Positions 16,983-26,438 of a DNA stretch of 64,000 bases are shown here, piece after piece. The notes under the pieces were generated by a model that did no database searches, was not told where the DNA came from, and worked only from the letters and a program-made list of their open reading frames with translations. The DNA is from Chlorobium sp. (GTDB lineage Bacteria > Bacteroidota > Chlorobiia > Chlorobiales > Chlorobiaceae). The stretch lies in the NCBI RefSeq assembly GCF_021740465.1, contig NZ_JAIOZR010000009.1, forward strand, positions 23,018 to 87,017. Reading direction: 5' to 3'. The position numbers and the translations under genes were made by a program. Numbering within the stretch: the first letter of the stretch is position 1; every line of letters begins with the position of its first letter.

Positions 16983-18077
16983 CTATAGTTCGAGGAGCTT
17001 TTTCGTGAAACGCTGGAAAGGCTGAGCCCCATCGCTGCGGAGCACAACGGTATCTTCTATGCGAACGCCAAGCCGACCGGGAAGATAGATGCCGGGCTCG
17101 ATAGTAAACACCATGTTTTCAACGAGAAGCCGGCAGTTTTTCGAACTGATACGCGGCTCTTCGTGCACGTCGATGCCGACACCGTGGCCGAGACTGTGGC
17201 CGAATGCCTCACCATATCCGCGCCGATCGATATAACCCCGAACTGTTCCGTCAAGCTCGGCTGCACTCATGCCGCATCGGGCAATGGTGAGCCCGAGCTG
17301 CTGAGCTTCGGCAACGATACGGTATATCGCCCGGTCTTCAGGAGACACCCTGCCGAGAGCCACCGTTCGGGTCTGGTCGGAAGCGTAGCCTTCCCAGACA
17401 CAGCCCATATCGATAACGATAAGCTCACCCGGCCGGAAGTGCTCGGCCGTCGGCTTTGCATGAGGCATGGCCGCCCGTGCACCTGAAGTCACGATAGGAT
17501 CGAACGAGTCTTTTTCGGCCCCGAGTTTTTTATGCTGATAGGTGATTTCGGCAGCTATATCAAGTTCGCTCACCTGCGGGCAGATAAGAGGAAGAATCAT
17601 CTCGAGCACCTGCTCGCTGATCGATGCTGCGCGTTGCAGGTGCATCAGCTCGATACGGTTTTTCACCATTCTCAGGTCATCGAAAAAAGAAACGAGCGGT
17701 ACCGCGGCGATCAATGGGCCGAGCCGTCCGCAAAGTCGCTGCGCCTCATCCCACGTCATGCTGTCGGACTGTATGCCGACAGCCGATCCGAGCGGATAGC
17801 TGCCGGAAACGACCTCCTGTGCGAAACCGTCGGAAGCGATGACCGTCTCGGCAAGCCCGACCTCTTTGGCTGCCTGCTCGCGGTAGCGGAAATCGGTAAA
17901 AAGAACAAACCGCTCCGGCGTGACGAGCAAGCGGGCGCTGGAGCCGCTGAAACCTGAAAGCCACCGGATAACGGAAAGATCGGAGACAATCAGCGACCCG
18001 AGACTCTGTGCCTTCATTTTTTCTCGAACCTTGCCAAGGTCCGTTTCACGGTATCCGTCAAGAAACTGATGATCCAT
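16983..18077 (-). CDS. Xaa-Pro aminopeptidase/dipeptidase (M24B)
   Basis: A 364-residue cytoplasmic metallopeptidase that removes the first residue before a proline. Residues 1-135 form the creatinase-like N-domain and 140-364 the pita-bread catalytic domain. All five metal ligands are visible: D223 (VIDMG), D234 (ASDQTRT), H298 (GHSLGHGVG), E327 (TIEPGIY) and E341 (RIEDTV). Length fits the short PepQ/YpdF-type members. Which exact specificity (aminopeptidase P or prolidase) cannot be decided from the sequence. Start ATG 18077. Confidence 0.9.
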   Translation of the reverse strand: MDHQFLDGYRETDLGKVREKMKAQSLGSLIVSDLSVIRWLSGFSGSSARLLVTPERFVLFTDFRYREQAAKEVGLAETVIASDGFAQEVVSGSYPLGSAVGIQSDSMTWDEAQRLCGRLGPLIAAVPLVSFFDDLRMVKNRIELMHLQRAASISEQVLEMILPLICPQVSELDIAAEITYQHKKLGAEKDSFDPIVTSGARAAMPHAKPTAEHFRPGELIVIDMGCVWEGYASDQTRTVALGRVSPEDRAIYRIVAEAQQLGLTIARCGMSAAELDGTVRGYIDRRGYGEAFGHSLGHGVGIDVHEEPRISSKNCRLLVENMVFTIEPGIYLPGRLGVRIEDTVVLRSDGAQPFQRFTKKLLEL

Positions 18078-18297
18078 GCGTACTTGTTCAACTGCGTGAA
18101 AAATACCGGAGGCAATGGCCCGGACGCTTGCAATACGCCATATTCTTGTTATAATTCAGGATTGCTCTGTTTTTGGATTGCGCGCCTTCACCCGGTCAAG
18201 GCACTTCTCCGGAACCTGCAACCCGTTCATGGCAATTGCCGGCAGGGCTTCCTTTTAGATTTATACATATTCACTCTCTTTGCCAACCATTTTTTTC

Positions 18298-19353
18298 ATG
18301 GCCCACAAGGATTTTCTTCACAAACTGCTCTCCGGTGAACATTTCACGCAGGAAGAGATGACACAGTGCATGAACGCCATCATGAACGGCGTTTTTCCCG
18401 ATACGGTCATTGCTGCGCTGCTTGCGCTGCTCGAACGCAAGGGGGCGACCTCGACGGAAATAGCCGGAGCCTACTACAGCCTCATCGCCAGGGCAACCGC
18501 CATCGATCTCTCAGAAGATGCCGTCGATACCTGCGGCACTGGCGGCGATCATGCCGGAACGTTCAACATCTCCACCATAGGCTCTATTATCGCCAACAGT
18601 GCCGGCGTACCGGTTGCCAAACACGGAAACCGTTCGGTTACCAGCAGCTGCGGCAGCGCCGACGTGCTCGAGGAGCTCGGGTTCCGCATAGATCTCCCTC
18701 CGGAAGCAACCAGGGAACTTTTCGCCGGAACAGGATTTTCATTCCTCTTCGCGCCGCTCTATCACCCGTCAATGAAACGGGTCGCGCAGGTACGCAGGGA
18801 GCTCGGCATCCGAACGCTCTTCAACATGCTCGGCCCTCTCATCAACCCCGCACGTTCGAAGCGCCAGCTCGTAGGCGTCTACAGCCGCGAACTCATGGAG
18901 CTCTATACGGAAGTGCTGCTGCAAACCGGCACACACCATGCAATGGTGGTGCACTCCCTGACCGGCGATGGCTGCCCGCTCGACGAGCCGAGCCTCGACG
19001 GCCCTACCTGGATCGTTGAAATCCAGAACGGCTATGTCTGCCGCCATACGGTCTACCCTGAGGATTTCGGGCTTCAGCGCCACCCGCTCCCGGCCATTCA
19101 GGGCGGAGACCGCAAGGAGAATGCCGCCATCATCAGAAACATTCTCGACGGCAGCGCTTCGCCGGCACAGACCGATGCAGCGCTCTTCACATCGGCAATG
19201 GCCTGTTACGTATCGGGAAATGCCCAGTGCATCGATGACGGGTTCACCCTGTCGAAAGAGGCGCTGGAAAGCGGTGAAGCCGGAAGGAAGTTTCGGGAGA
19301 TTCTGAACCTTAATGCGGAACTTTCCGACCGTTACAGGAAAGCCGTAAACTAA
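18298..19353 (+). CDS. trpD: Anthranilate phosphoribosyltransferase
   Basis: A 351-residue enzyme that joins anthranilate and PRPP in tryptophan synthesis. It has the PRPP loop DTCGTGGD (77-84), NIST (90-93), [21 protein letters not shown] (108-128) and NMLGPLINP, all highly conserved in TrpD. I chose ATG 18298 ([11 protein letters not shown]); a TTG 18 bp upstream is less likely. No other trp gene is nearby, so the pathway genes are scattered here. The next gene, bchG, has its own probable promoter in the 75-bp gap. Confidence 0.95.
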   Translation: MAHKDFLHKLLSGEHFTQEEMTQCMNAIMNGVFPDTVIAALLALLERKGATSTEIAGAYYSLIARATAIDLSEDAVDTCGTGGDHAGTFNISTIGSIIANSAGVPVAKHGNRSVTSSCGSADVLEELGFRIDLPPEATRELFAGTGFSFLFAPLYHPSMKRVAQVRRELGIRTLFNMLGPLINPARSKRQLVGVYSRELMELYTEVLLQTGTHHAMVVHSLTGDGCPLDEPSLDGPTWIVEIQNGYVCRHTVYPEDFGLQRHPLPAIQGGDRKENAAIIRNILDGSASPAQTDAALFTSAMACYVSGNAQCIDDGFTLSKEALESGEAGRKFREILNLNAELSDRYRKAVN

Positions 19354-19357
19354 GGGC

Positions 19358-19386
19358 TTACATTTTTTCCAAAAAACTTGTATTAT
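19358..19386 (+). promoter_or_regulatory. Possible sigma70-type promoter of bchG
   Basis: CTTACA at 19357-19362 and TATTAT at 19381-19386, 18 bp apart, placed just after the trpD stop and about 43 bp before the bchG start. The -10 matches 5 of 6 consensus bases and the -35 matches 4 of 6. Assigned by eye only. Confidence 0.4.
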
Positions 19387-19428
19387 TGTTGCGTTCTCTG
19401 CAGCTGAAGTGAGTTTTTAATTGTCATC

Positions 19429-20421
19429 ATGAACGGAAACGACACCCTGCATCCTGATATCCAGCACAGCATCAGTGACAAACTGCGCATGTCGGGAGTG
19501 AGTGCTACCCGGCAGCAAGCCATTCAGCAGGCACTGGAAAATGTCAACAAACCGGGTTTCAGGATCGAGCCGTCGGCCATTCTTCCGCTCATGAAACCCG
19601 TCACCTGGTTTCCCCCGATGTGGGCGTTCGCCTGCGGGGTTGTCTCGACCGGTGAGGATCTGGCCTCGAACTGGTCGATCCTCTTGCGGGGCGTCATTCT
19701 TGCCGGACCGCTCATGTGCGCGATGTCGCAGACCATGAATGACTATTTCGACCGCGAGGTGGATGCTATCAACGAACCCGATCGCCCGATTCCTGCGGGC
19801 AAGATATCGAAATCGGCCAGCTGGCTCATCACCTTTGGACTCATTATCACGGGCTTTCTGGTCGCCCTCTCCATCCACCCCTATGTCGTCGCCATCGCTT
19901 TTGTCGGAGTGCTCATGTCACACGCCTACTCCGGACCGCCGATCAGGGCGAAACGCAACGGCTGGTTTGGCAATCTCATCGTCGGACTCGCCTATGAAGG
20001 CGTTGCATGGCTGACGGGCTGTTTTGCCATCACCCAGGGCATACCCTCGTCTGAAACCATCGCGCTTGCCATCATTTTCTCGCTCGGTGCCCACGGAATC
20101 ATGACGCTCAACGACTTCAAATCGGTCGTCGGCGATAACATCCGGAAGGTGGCCTCCATTCCCGTACAGCTTGGAGAGAAAAAAGCGGCTATACTTGCAT
20201 CGGTAATCATGGATCTGGCCCAGATCGCCGCAATCTCGATTCTCATAGCCAAAGCCGCATGGATAACGACCGCACTTGCCGTCCTGCTGCTTCTTGCCCA
20301 GCTTCCCATGCAGAAAATCCTGATAGCCAGCCCACGGGAAAAGGCTGTCTGGTACAACGCATTCGGAACCCTGCTTTATGTGCTGTCCATGATGGTGTGT
20401 GCGGCGGGCATACGCCCGTGA
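19429..20421 (+). CDS. bchG: Bacteriochlorophyll/chlorophyll synthase (UbiA family)
   Basis: A 330-residue membrane prenyltransferase that esterifies the (bacterio)chlorophyllide propionate with a C20 or C15 alcohol, the last step of pigment synthesis. The first Asp-rich motif NDYFDREVD (104-112) with DRPIPAG (118-124) is the ChlG/BchG signature, and a second acidic site is LNDFKSVVGD. About eight helices follow a 50-residue polar N-terminus. Green sulfur bacteria carry three paralogues (BChl a, BChl c and Chl a synthases: BchG, BchK, ChlG). BchG is my best guess, ChlG the alternative; the divergent BchK is less likely because of the well-kept plant-like motif. Confidence 0.82.
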   Translation: MNGNDTLHPDIQHSISDKLRMSGVSATRQQAIQQALENVNKPGFRIEPSAILPLMKPVTWFPPMWAFACGVVSTGEDLASNWSILLRGVILAGPLMCAMSQTMNDYFDREVDAINEPDRPIPAGKISKSASWLITFGLIITGFLVALSIHPYVVAIAFVGVLMSHAYSGPPIRAKRNGWFGNLIVGLAYEGVAWLTGCFAITQGIPSSETIALAIIFSLGAHGIMTLNDFKSVVGDNIRKVASIPVQLGEKKAAILASVIMDLAQIAAISILIAKAAWITTALAVLLLLAQLPMQKILIASPREKAVWYNAFGTLLYVLSMMVCAAGIRP

Positions 20422-20554
20422 AAAAACGGACACTGATCTGCCTGCACCATACGATTGCATCATGAACCGATCCTGTGATGAAACAAGGGATTTCAGGTTT
20501 TCAAAACTATTGTTATATTCCGTTTCGTTTTTTTAACACCAATAGACCTGCACC

Positions 20555-20773
20555 ATGTCCAAAGTTTGTGTCCTTACTGGAAAAAGACCGAAATATGGCA
20601 ATAATGTTTCCCATGCCAATAACCACACCCGTACCCGTTTCGAACCGAACCTGCATACAAAAAGAATCTGGATTGAAGAGGAAAAATGCTGGGTCAAGGT
20701 GAAGCTTTCCGCGAAAGCCATGAAAATCATCTCCAGAACCGGAACAGCCAAGCTTGCTGCACTCCTGAAATAA
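20555..20773 (+). CDS. rpmB: 50S ribosomal protein L28
   Basis: A 72-residue basic protein with the L28 pattern [21 protein letters not shown] and [14 protein letters not shown]. Normal length for bacterial L28. It stands alone between bchG and rnhA and is followed by a strong intrinsic terminator at 20808-20840. L28 sits on the large subunit near the E site. Start ATG 20555. Confidence 0.96.
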   Translation: MSKVCVLTGKRPKYGNNVSHANNHTRTRFEPNLHTKRIWIEEEKCWVKVKLSAKAMKIISRTGTAKLAALLK

Positions 20774-20807
20774 GCTTCTTCCCGGAGTACATCACAACTG
20801 CTTTCCC

Positions 20808-20840
20808 AAGGCTCAATCCATAACCGGATTGAGCCTTTTT
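20808..20840 (+). terminator. Rho-independent terminator after rpmB
   Basis: Perfect 10-bp stem GGCTCAATCC/GGATTGAGCC with a 6-base loop (ATAACC), flanked by AA and followed by TTTTT. The T-run ends only 6 bp before the rnhA start codon. Confidence 0.85.
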
Positions 20841-20846
20841 CAGTCT

Positions 20847-21287
20847 ATGAAAAAAAGAATCATCATCTACACCGACGGAGCCTGCAGCGGCAATCCCGGC
20901 AAAGGCGGCTGGGGGGCTCTTCTGATGTATGAAAGCCAGTGTCGGGAGATTTCCGGCTACGAGCGCGCCACCACCAACAACCGCATGGAGCTCACGGCGG
21001 CAATCGAAGGACTCGAAGCCCTGAAGGAGCCCTGTATGGTCGATCTGTACAGCGATTCCGCCTATCTGGTCAATGCCATAAACCAGGGATGGCTGAAGCG
21101 CTGGACCGGAAACAACTGGCTCACTGCGGCAAAAAAAAGTGTCGAAAATATCGACCTGTGGAAAAAAATACTGAAGTTGGTTACATTGCACGAGGTTACC
21201 TTTCACAAAGTCAAAGGCCACAGCAACAACGTCTTCAACAACCGTTGCGACGAACTTGCCCGCGAGGCAATCAAAAACAACTCCTGA
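20847..21287 (+). CDS. rnhA: Ribonuclease HI
   Basis: A 146-residue RNase H that cuts the RNA strand of RNA:DNA hybrids. The full catalytic set is present: D10, E48, D70 and D135, plus H125 in KGHSNN, nearly the same numbering as E. coli RNase HI. ATG 20847 gives the standard N-terminus (KKRIIIYTDGACSGNPG); a TTG at 20829 lies within the terminator stem and is rejected. There is no Shine-Dalgarno sequence before ATG 20847, because the space is taken by the rpmB terminator T-run. Confidence 0.95.
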   Translation: MKKRIIIYTDGACSGNPGKGGWGALLMYESQCREISGYERATTNNRMELTAAIEGLEALKEPCMVDLYSDSAYLVNAINQGWLKRWTGNNWLTAAKKSVENIDLWKKILKLVTLHEVTFHKVKGHSNNVFNNRCDELAREAIKNNS

Positions 21288-21298
21288 CCTGTTGAGCC

Positions 21299-22333
21299 AT
21301 GCAGAGCACCACCGGACCTGAAGAGACGCCACAGAAACGCTCCCTTAAAAAAGGCCCCGGGCTGCTCATTTCGATCAGCATGATAAGCATGCTGCTCTTT
21401 CTTGGCGTTGTTGTATGGGTAAACTGGTCCAAGCCCCGTATCGAACCGGAACCGCTGAACAGGGATGTCAGAAATCTTATCGAGCGCATTCCGGGAAAGT
21501 CGGATGCGCTGATCTACCTCGGCATGAAGGATATCCGAAACAGTTCATTCTGGCGAAAGGTCATGCCGGATTCCATGAAAAAGGCCCCGATCATCAGAAT
21601 GGGGGGGAAAATCGACAGCCTCATGAACAGCCGGGGAATCGTCATGTCGGAAGACATAGACACCCTGCTTCTGAGTTTCCGCCGGGCCGGCTTTAAAAAG
21701 AACGACTTCATAGCGGTGGCCTCCGGAAGTTTTTCCGACAAACTCCCCGAATCCTTTCTGAAACTGAAAAGTCTGGAGAGCGCTCCGGCGGAAGACCGTA
21801 ACTGCTATGCCCTTGACCGGAATTTCTGGGTTTGCCCTCTTGGCCCGCGAAGAATAGCGATAGCCAGCAGCCGGCAGATGCTCCAGGGGTTCCTGAAACC
21901 TTCCGGCAGTTTTTTCGAGCGGGACTCGCTCTCTGCCGCATTGATCGACAAGGCTGTCTATAAATCGCATCTCTGGTTTGCCCTGCCTTCAGCAGAATGG
22001 ACAAACAGTGCGCTGCAGAGCCTCACTTCGGCAAACAGCGACATGAAGGGGGTGGGAAATCTGAACCGTATCCTCCACCTCGCCCTGTCGGCAAAATTCA
22101 GGGACGGTATCGAAGCCGAAACCGAATGGGTCTACAGGACGCGCCGGGCGGCGTTTTTCGCCTCTACCTTCCTCTGGGGCGCAGCCAGGCTCTCCGGCCT
22201 TTCCGAATCGAGAACAAACCGGCAGACCAGAGAACTGCTCGACAGGGTCAGCATTCAGCAGAATCTCGAATCGGTCATCATCCATACCAACCTGCCGGAA
22301 AATATTTTCAGGAAAACCGGAAGCGAACGTTGA
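21299..22333 (+). CDS. Membrane-anchored protein of unknown function
   Basis: A 344-residue protein that I do not recognise. Residues 1-20 are polar and basic (KRSLKKG), 21-43 form a single hydrophobic segment, and the remaining 300 residues would be periplasmic. That part alternates short hydrophobic strands (ALIYLGMKDI, DTLLLSF, FIAVASGSF, RIAIASSRQM, HLWFALPS), which suggests an alpha/beta or beta-rich fold. No catalytic motif or cysteine pair stands out. It starts 11 bp after rnhA and converges with tilS 8 bp further on. Probably a conserved Chlorobi protein; function unknown. Confidence 0.75.
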   Translation: MQSTTGPEETPQKRSLKKGPGLLISISMISMLLFLGVVVWVNWSKPRIEPEPLNRDVRNLIERIPGKSDALIYLGMKDIRNSSFWRKVMPDSMKKAPIIRMGGKIDSLMNSRGIVMSEDIDTLLLSFRRAGFKKNDFIAVASGSFSDKLPESFLKLKSLESAPAEDRNCYALDRNFWVCPLGPRRIAIASSRQMLQGFLKPSGSFFERDSLSAALIDKAVYKSHLWFALPSAEWTNSALQSLTSANSDMKGVGNLNRILHLALSAKFRDGIEAETEWVYRTRRAAFFASTFLWGAARLSGLSESRTNRQTRELLDRVSIQQNLESVIIHTNLPENIFRKTGSER

Positions 22334-22341
22334 AAAGAAGC

Positions 22342-23319
22342 TCACGGAATTGTCTGAAAATAGAGGTACCGCCCTTTCCATGCTACGACAAGCCTGCCGC
22401 TGACAACGATTTTCCGACCCGGCTGCGAGTGCAGAAGCGAAACGAGGCGCTGCAGCATTGCAGCATCGGGCGATGCTCCTGATTCCTGAAGTGCCCTTTT
22501 GAATATCTCTTTCTGTTCGAAGACTGAGAGCTGCCCCAGCTCCCGGGCATCGAGCCTGCCCTGCAGTAAAGAAAGGCCCGGACGTGAGGTTGTCAGGCGT
22601 TCGAAATACTCTTCAAGAAACGCTTCAAGCTCCCCGGCCTGCTCCGAAAGTCGCTGCAGCGATGGGAGCAGTTTGTGGCGAAACCGCTCCTCGACAAGCG
22701 GAATAACCCGGTTACGGATGAAGTTGCGGTCGTAATCGATGCCGAAGTTGCTGTCGTCGGTACGGTACGGAATCTTTTTTTCATGGAGGTAGTCGACTAT
22801 CTCGCTCCTGTTGAGCAGCAGCAGTGGACGCGTCACCCTTCCATGCATGGCCCGGATGCCTTTAAGGCCGAGCAGCGAGGTGCCCCGAAAGAGATTGAAC
22901 AGCATGGTTTCGGCATTGTCGCTGACATGGTGGCCGGTTGCGATTTTCGTCATGCCGTGCTCTTCAAGGAGCGAGGCAAACCATCCATACCGCAACTCTC
23001 TGGCGGTCTCTTCAAGCGATTTCTTCCGCAATGCAGACGCCGCCGCAGTGTCGAAACGGACAATAAAACACTCAACTTCAGCCAGAGTGCACTGCTCCCT
23101 GACAAAGCGCTCGTCACCCAGGCTCTCCTCTCCTCGAAGCTGAAAGTTGCAGTGAGCCGCACTGATCCGGCAAGGGACAACGGGAGCGACCTCTTTGAGC
23201 AGGTGCAGAAGCGCCATGGAGTCGGGACCTCCCGAAACCGCAGCAAGCACATGATCCCCTCCTGTGACAAGCTGACGGTCGCGCAGTTGCTGCAGAAATT
23301 TTTTTTCGAGACGGTTCAC
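22342..23319 (-). CDS. tilS: tRNA(Ile)-lysidine synthetase
   Basis: A 325-residue enzyme that converts C34 of the CAU-anticodon isoleucine tRNA to lysidine, which changes its reading from AUG to AUA. The ATP-pyrophosphatase P-loop is SGGPDS (29-34), followed by HCNFQLRGEES, then ATGHHVSDNAETMLFNLFRG and DDSNFGIDYDRNFIRNRV, the usual TilS order. It has the N-terminal catalytic domain plus a middle domain, and lacks the long C-terminal extension of E. coli TilS. It is divergent from psd. Confidence 0.95.
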   Translation of the reverse strand: MNRLEKKFLQQLRDRQLVTGGDHVLAAVSGGPDSMALLHLLKEVAPVVPCRISAAHCNFQLRGEESLGDERFVREQCTLAEVECFIVRFDTAAASALRKKSLEETARELRYGWFASLLEEHGMTKIATGHHVSDNAETMLFNLFRGTSLLGLKGIRAMHGRVTRPLLLLNRSEIVDYLHEKKIPYRTDDSNFGIDYDRNFIRNRVIPLVEERFRHKLLPSLQRLSEQAGELEAFLEEYFERLTTSRPGLSLLQGRLDARELGQLSVFEQKEIFKRALQESGASPDAAMLQRLVSLLHSQPGRKIVVSGRLVVAWKGRYLYFQTIP

Positions 23320-23501
23320 GGCATTTTCCGCTGTTCAATGTTTGCAGAGAATAACTAAAATGTATTTTTTCATCCGTATTACCATAAGGGACTGCCATTA
23401 ACCGTCGTAAATGGTATCTTCAGACCCCGACAAGGAAAAAAACGCCGGCGACCTGACGCTGCCGCGCCGCAACCGTCTCCATCACCTTGATCAGACCAGC
23501 C

Positions 23502-24140
23502 ATGTTCACTCCCTGGGGTTACCCGACCATTCTGAAAACCGGCCTCATCGCCATCCTTCTTTCGGGCTTTACGGCTTTTTTTGCCATGCCCTTTCTTCCG
23601 GCAGCTCTGCTGCTCTCTTTGACTCTCCTGCTTTTCACGCTTTATTTTTTCCGGGACCCCAGGAGGAATCCGCCGGATGAAAAAAGCACCATCGTCGCCC
23701 CGGCCGACGGAAAGATACTTCTGGTACAGCCTTCCGTCAACAGCTTTACCGGCCCTTCATCGACGCTGGTAAGCATATTCATGTCTCCACTGAACGTGCA
23801 TGTAAACCGCATACCTCTTGACGGAACGGTCACGCACCTCCGCTATCATCCAGGAACTTTCATGATGGCTTTCGATCACCGAAGCCTGGAGAGCAATGAA
23901 AAAATGGAGATCGGCATAGAAAACGGCGAAATGAAGGTGCTCTTCAGCCAGGTATCGGGTTTCATGGCCCGCCGGATAGTCTGCCTGCTTGATCAGGGTG
24001 ATCGGGTGGTGCAGGGAAACCGGTTCGGCATGATCAGGTTCGGTTCGAGGGTCGATATCGTTCTTCCGGAACAAGCAGTGGTGACCGTCAGGGCTGGCGA
24101 GCGGACAAGAGCCGGAGAAACAGTAATCGCGCGCTTCTGA
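23502..24140 (+). CDS. psd: Phosphatidylserine decarboxylase, short (archaeal-type) form
   Basis: A 212-residue pyruvoyl enzyme that makes phosphatidylethanolamine. A hydrophobic N-terminal segment (10-50) anchors it. VAPADGK (65-71), the SPLNVHVNR stretch with H100 and a C-terminal RFGSRVDI (179-186) are visible. Self-cleavage is expected between G181 and S182, where S182 becomes the pyruvoyl group of the small alpha chain. I chose ATG 23502; a TTG at 23487 is possible. The size matches the Psd-A subfamily. Confidence 0.92.
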   Translation: MFTPWGYPTILKTGLIAILLSGFTAFFAMPFLPAALLLSLTLLLFTLYFFRDPRRNPPDEKSTIVAPADGKILLVQPSVNSFTGPSSTLVSIFMSPLNVHVNRIPLDGTVTHLRYHPGTFMMAFDHRSLESNEKMEIGIENGEMKVLFSQVSGFMARRIVCLLDQGDRVVQGNRFGMIRFGSRVDIVLPEQAVVTVRAGERTRAGETVIARF

Positions 24141-24251
24141 GGCTCCGGAACCCCGGTTTGCATCCCGAAAAAGTTTGGTTTCGGATGGAGTAATGATTAT
24201 ATAAATACCAAGTAATATACTTTTCAACGTTTTAATTCGCGGAGAGAGATC

Positions 24252-24464
24252 ATGTTCGGATTAGGCGGTCAGGAACTCATACTTATTCTCTTGATCATAC
24301 TGCTTCTGTTCGGTGCAAAAAAGCTGCCTGAACTTGCTCGCGGCCTGGGCAAAGGCATGAAGGAGTTCAAAAAAGCCCAGACTGAAATCGAGGATGAGTT
24401 CAACAAGGTTGTGGAAGAACCACCAAAAAAAACTCCGGAAAACCCGACGGAATCGAAATCCTGA
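24252..24464 (+). CDS. tatA: Twin-arginine translocase subunit TatA
   Basis: A 70-residue membrane protein: short N-terminus [10 protein letters not shown], one helix (about 8-22), the hinge [23 protein letters not shown] and an acidic tail. This is the TatA/TatE pattern and forms the pore part of the Tat export system for folded proteins. GGAGAGAG stands 5-6 bp before ATG 24252. A possible promoter (TTGGTT, 17 bp, TATATA) lies about 50 bp upstream. No tatC is adjacent. A terminator follows. Confidence 0.93.
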   Translation: MFGLGGQELILILLIILLLFGAKKLPELARGLGKGMKEFKKAQTEIEDEFNKVVEEPPKKTPENPTESKS

Positions 24465-24482
24465 ACCTGCACGTTCACCTGA

Positions 24483-24506
24483 AAAAGCCCTCCCTGAAGG
24501 GCTTTT
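24483..24506 (+). terminator. Rho-independent terminator after tatA
   Basis: Perfect 9-bp stem AAAAGCCCT/AGGGCTTTT with a 6-base loop, beginning 18 bp past the tatA stop; the T-rich arm ends the stem. Confidence 0.85.
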
Positions 24507-24576
24507 CGGTTAGTTTTTATTCAACCTGTTTTAGCTTTATCTTTCCTGCAGTTATCTCCAACCAGGACTACGGCTC

Positions 24577-26283
24577 ATGCTCAGCAGCCTATACATCAGA
24601 AATTTCGCCCTGATACGGGAACTGACCGTGGAATTCTCTCCGGGCCTGACCATAATTACCGGTGAAACCGGCGCGGGAAAATCCATGCTTGTCGGGGCGT
24701 TGAGCCTGGTACTTGGAGAACGCGCCAGCAGCGACCTTGTCCGCTCGGGGGAAAACAAGGCGGTCATCGAAGCGATATTCTCCGGTACTCTTCCCGAAAG
24801 GCTGCGACCCCTTCTGGAAGAGGCCGGAATAGAAAACGCTCCCGAAACCCTGCTACGCAGGGACATTTCCGCTTCCGGACAGTCGCGATGCTTCATCAAC
24901 GACACCCCCTGCACGGCGGGACTGCTGAAACAGGCTGGCCTGCTGCTCATCGACCTGCACGGCCAGCACGACCATCAACTGCTGCTCAATGCCGCATCTC
25001 ATGAGGGAATGCTCGACGCTTTCGCCCAAAGCGCACAGGAAAGCTCGGCATACCGGGATGCATTTTCGCGTATCGCTGCGCTCTCCGCCCGGCAGAAACA
25101 GCTCGAGGAACGCGCCAGAGAGTTCAGAGAGAGAAAAGAGATGATGGAGTTCCAGTTCAACGAACTCGACGCCCTCGAGCTGAAGGAAGGCGAAGAGGAT
25201 GAGCTGGAAAGCGAAATAACGCTCCTTGAAAATGCCGAAACGCTCTTCGGGCTTGGCACGGAACTCGGCAGTCTGCTCTACGAAGAGGAACGTTCGGCAT
25301 ATTCGGCGCTCTCCTCGGCCCGCCACATTCTTGAGAAACTCGCCGCAATCGACAAACGATTCGAAAGCCGGCTCGAGGATACCCGTTCCGCCGAAAGCAT
25401 GGTTGAGGAGCTTTACCGCTTTGTCAACCGGTACACGGCAGCCGTAGAATTCAATGGCGACCGGCTCGACACCCTGAGAGGACGCCAGCTCCTGCTCCAA
25501 CGGACACAGAGAAAATATGGCCGAGTCATCGCCGATCTGATTGCATGGCGAGACGAACTATCCCTGGGGCTCGGCTTCGAAGAGTCCATTACCGAAGAAC
25601 GCGACCGTCTCGAAAGGGAGACCGACCTGCAGCGACTGAAACTCTCCGAAGCTGCGGCTGCCTTGTCGGAAAAGCGAAGAAACGCAGCCGCGAAGCTTGA
25701 TGAAACTCTCGAACGGGAACTCTCGATGCTCGGTATTGCCGGAGCACGATTCCGGACGACGTTCAGTGCGGAAAAAGACCCTCTGGGCGACATTACCATC
25801 GACGGGTTACGATTCAGGGCCTTTGGAAACGGACATGAAAAAATCGAATTCCTGATTTCGGCCAACACCGGCGAAGAGCTGAAGCCGCTGGCGAAAGCCG
25901 CATCGGGAGGTGAAATTTCACGGGTAATGCTCGCACTGAAAAGCGCCCTTGCCGAATCGGCTGCACTGCCGATTCTCGTATTCGATGAAATCGATACCGG
26001 TATCAGCGGCACGACGGCCCATGCCGTAGCTGCAAGCCTGAAAAGGCTTTCCCGCCTGCACCAGATCATCGCCATCACCCATCTACCGCAGATTGCCGCC
26101 ATGGCCGACGCCCATCTTTCTATTGGAAAAACCACCGAGAACGGAAGAACATCAGCAGGAGTGGTGCAACTCGATGCAGAGGGCCATATCCGCGCAGTCG
26201 CAGGACTCATCAGCGGCCGCAATATTTCAGACTCCTCGCTCAAACTTGCCGGAGAACTGGTAACTGGCGCAAAATCAGCTTAG
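24577..26283 (+). CDS. recN: DNA repair protein RecN
   Basis: A 568-residue SMC-like ATPase of double-strand-break repair. Walker A is GETGAGKS (29-36). A long charged coiled-coil region spans about 160-380, split by a short break. The ABC signature ASGGEISR and Walker B LVFDEIDTGISG occupy the C-terminal head. Length is normal (about 550). Start ATG 24577. It follows the tatA terminator and is followed 155 bp later by dapA, with a hairpin between. Confidence 0.95.
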   Translation: MLSSLYIRNFALIRELTVEFSPGLTIITGETGAGKSMLVGALSLVLGERASSDLVRSGENKAVIEAIFSGTLPERLRPLLEEAGIENAPETLLRRDISASGQSRCFINDTPCTAGLLKQAGLLLIDLHGQHDHQLLLNAASHEGMLDAFAQSAQESSAYRDAFSRIAALSARQKQLEERAREFRERKEMMEFQFNELDALELKEGEEDELESEITLLENAETLFGLGTELGSLLYEEERSAYSALSSARHILEKLAAIDKRFESRLEDTRSAESMVEELYRFVNRYTAAVEFNGDRLDTLRGRQLLLQRTQRKYGRVIADLIAWRDELSLGLGFEESITEERDRLERETDLQRLKLSEAAAALSEKRRNAAAKLDETLERELSMLGIAGARFRTTFSAEKDPLGDITIDGLRFRAFGNGHEKIEFLISANTGEELKPLAKAASGGEISRVMLALKSALAESAALPILVFDEIDTGISGTTAHAVAASLKRLSRLHQIIAITHLPQIAAMADAHLSIGKTTENGRTSAGVVQLDAEGHIRAVAGLISGRNISDSSLKLAGELVTGAKSA

Positions 26284-26366
26284 AAAATGCGGGAAGTTTG
26301 CCTTATTATTCGTACCATAACCGATTATTGCCATCAGGACGCTTCTATCGACACCTGAGTACCGCG

Positions 26367-26394
26367 CCCTCCTTCTTCATCGGAAAAAGGAGGG
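26367..26394 (+). other. Hairpin in the recN-dapA gap that includes a strong Shine-Dalgarno sequence
   Basis: An 8-bp stem CCCTCCTT/AAGGAGGG with a 12-base loop, not followed by T, so not a standard terminator. The right arm is a near-perfect Shine-Dalgarno sequence placed 9 bp before ATG 26404. That ATG opens a 118-codon frame in a different phase from dapA, with no protein-like features. dapA itself starts at 26439 after a weaker AAGGTG. The stem could hide the ribosome-binding site. Confidence 0.4.
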
Positions 26395-26438
26395 TGTGCT
26401 CCGATGGAAGCGACCATTAACAAGGTGTTTTACTTCGT

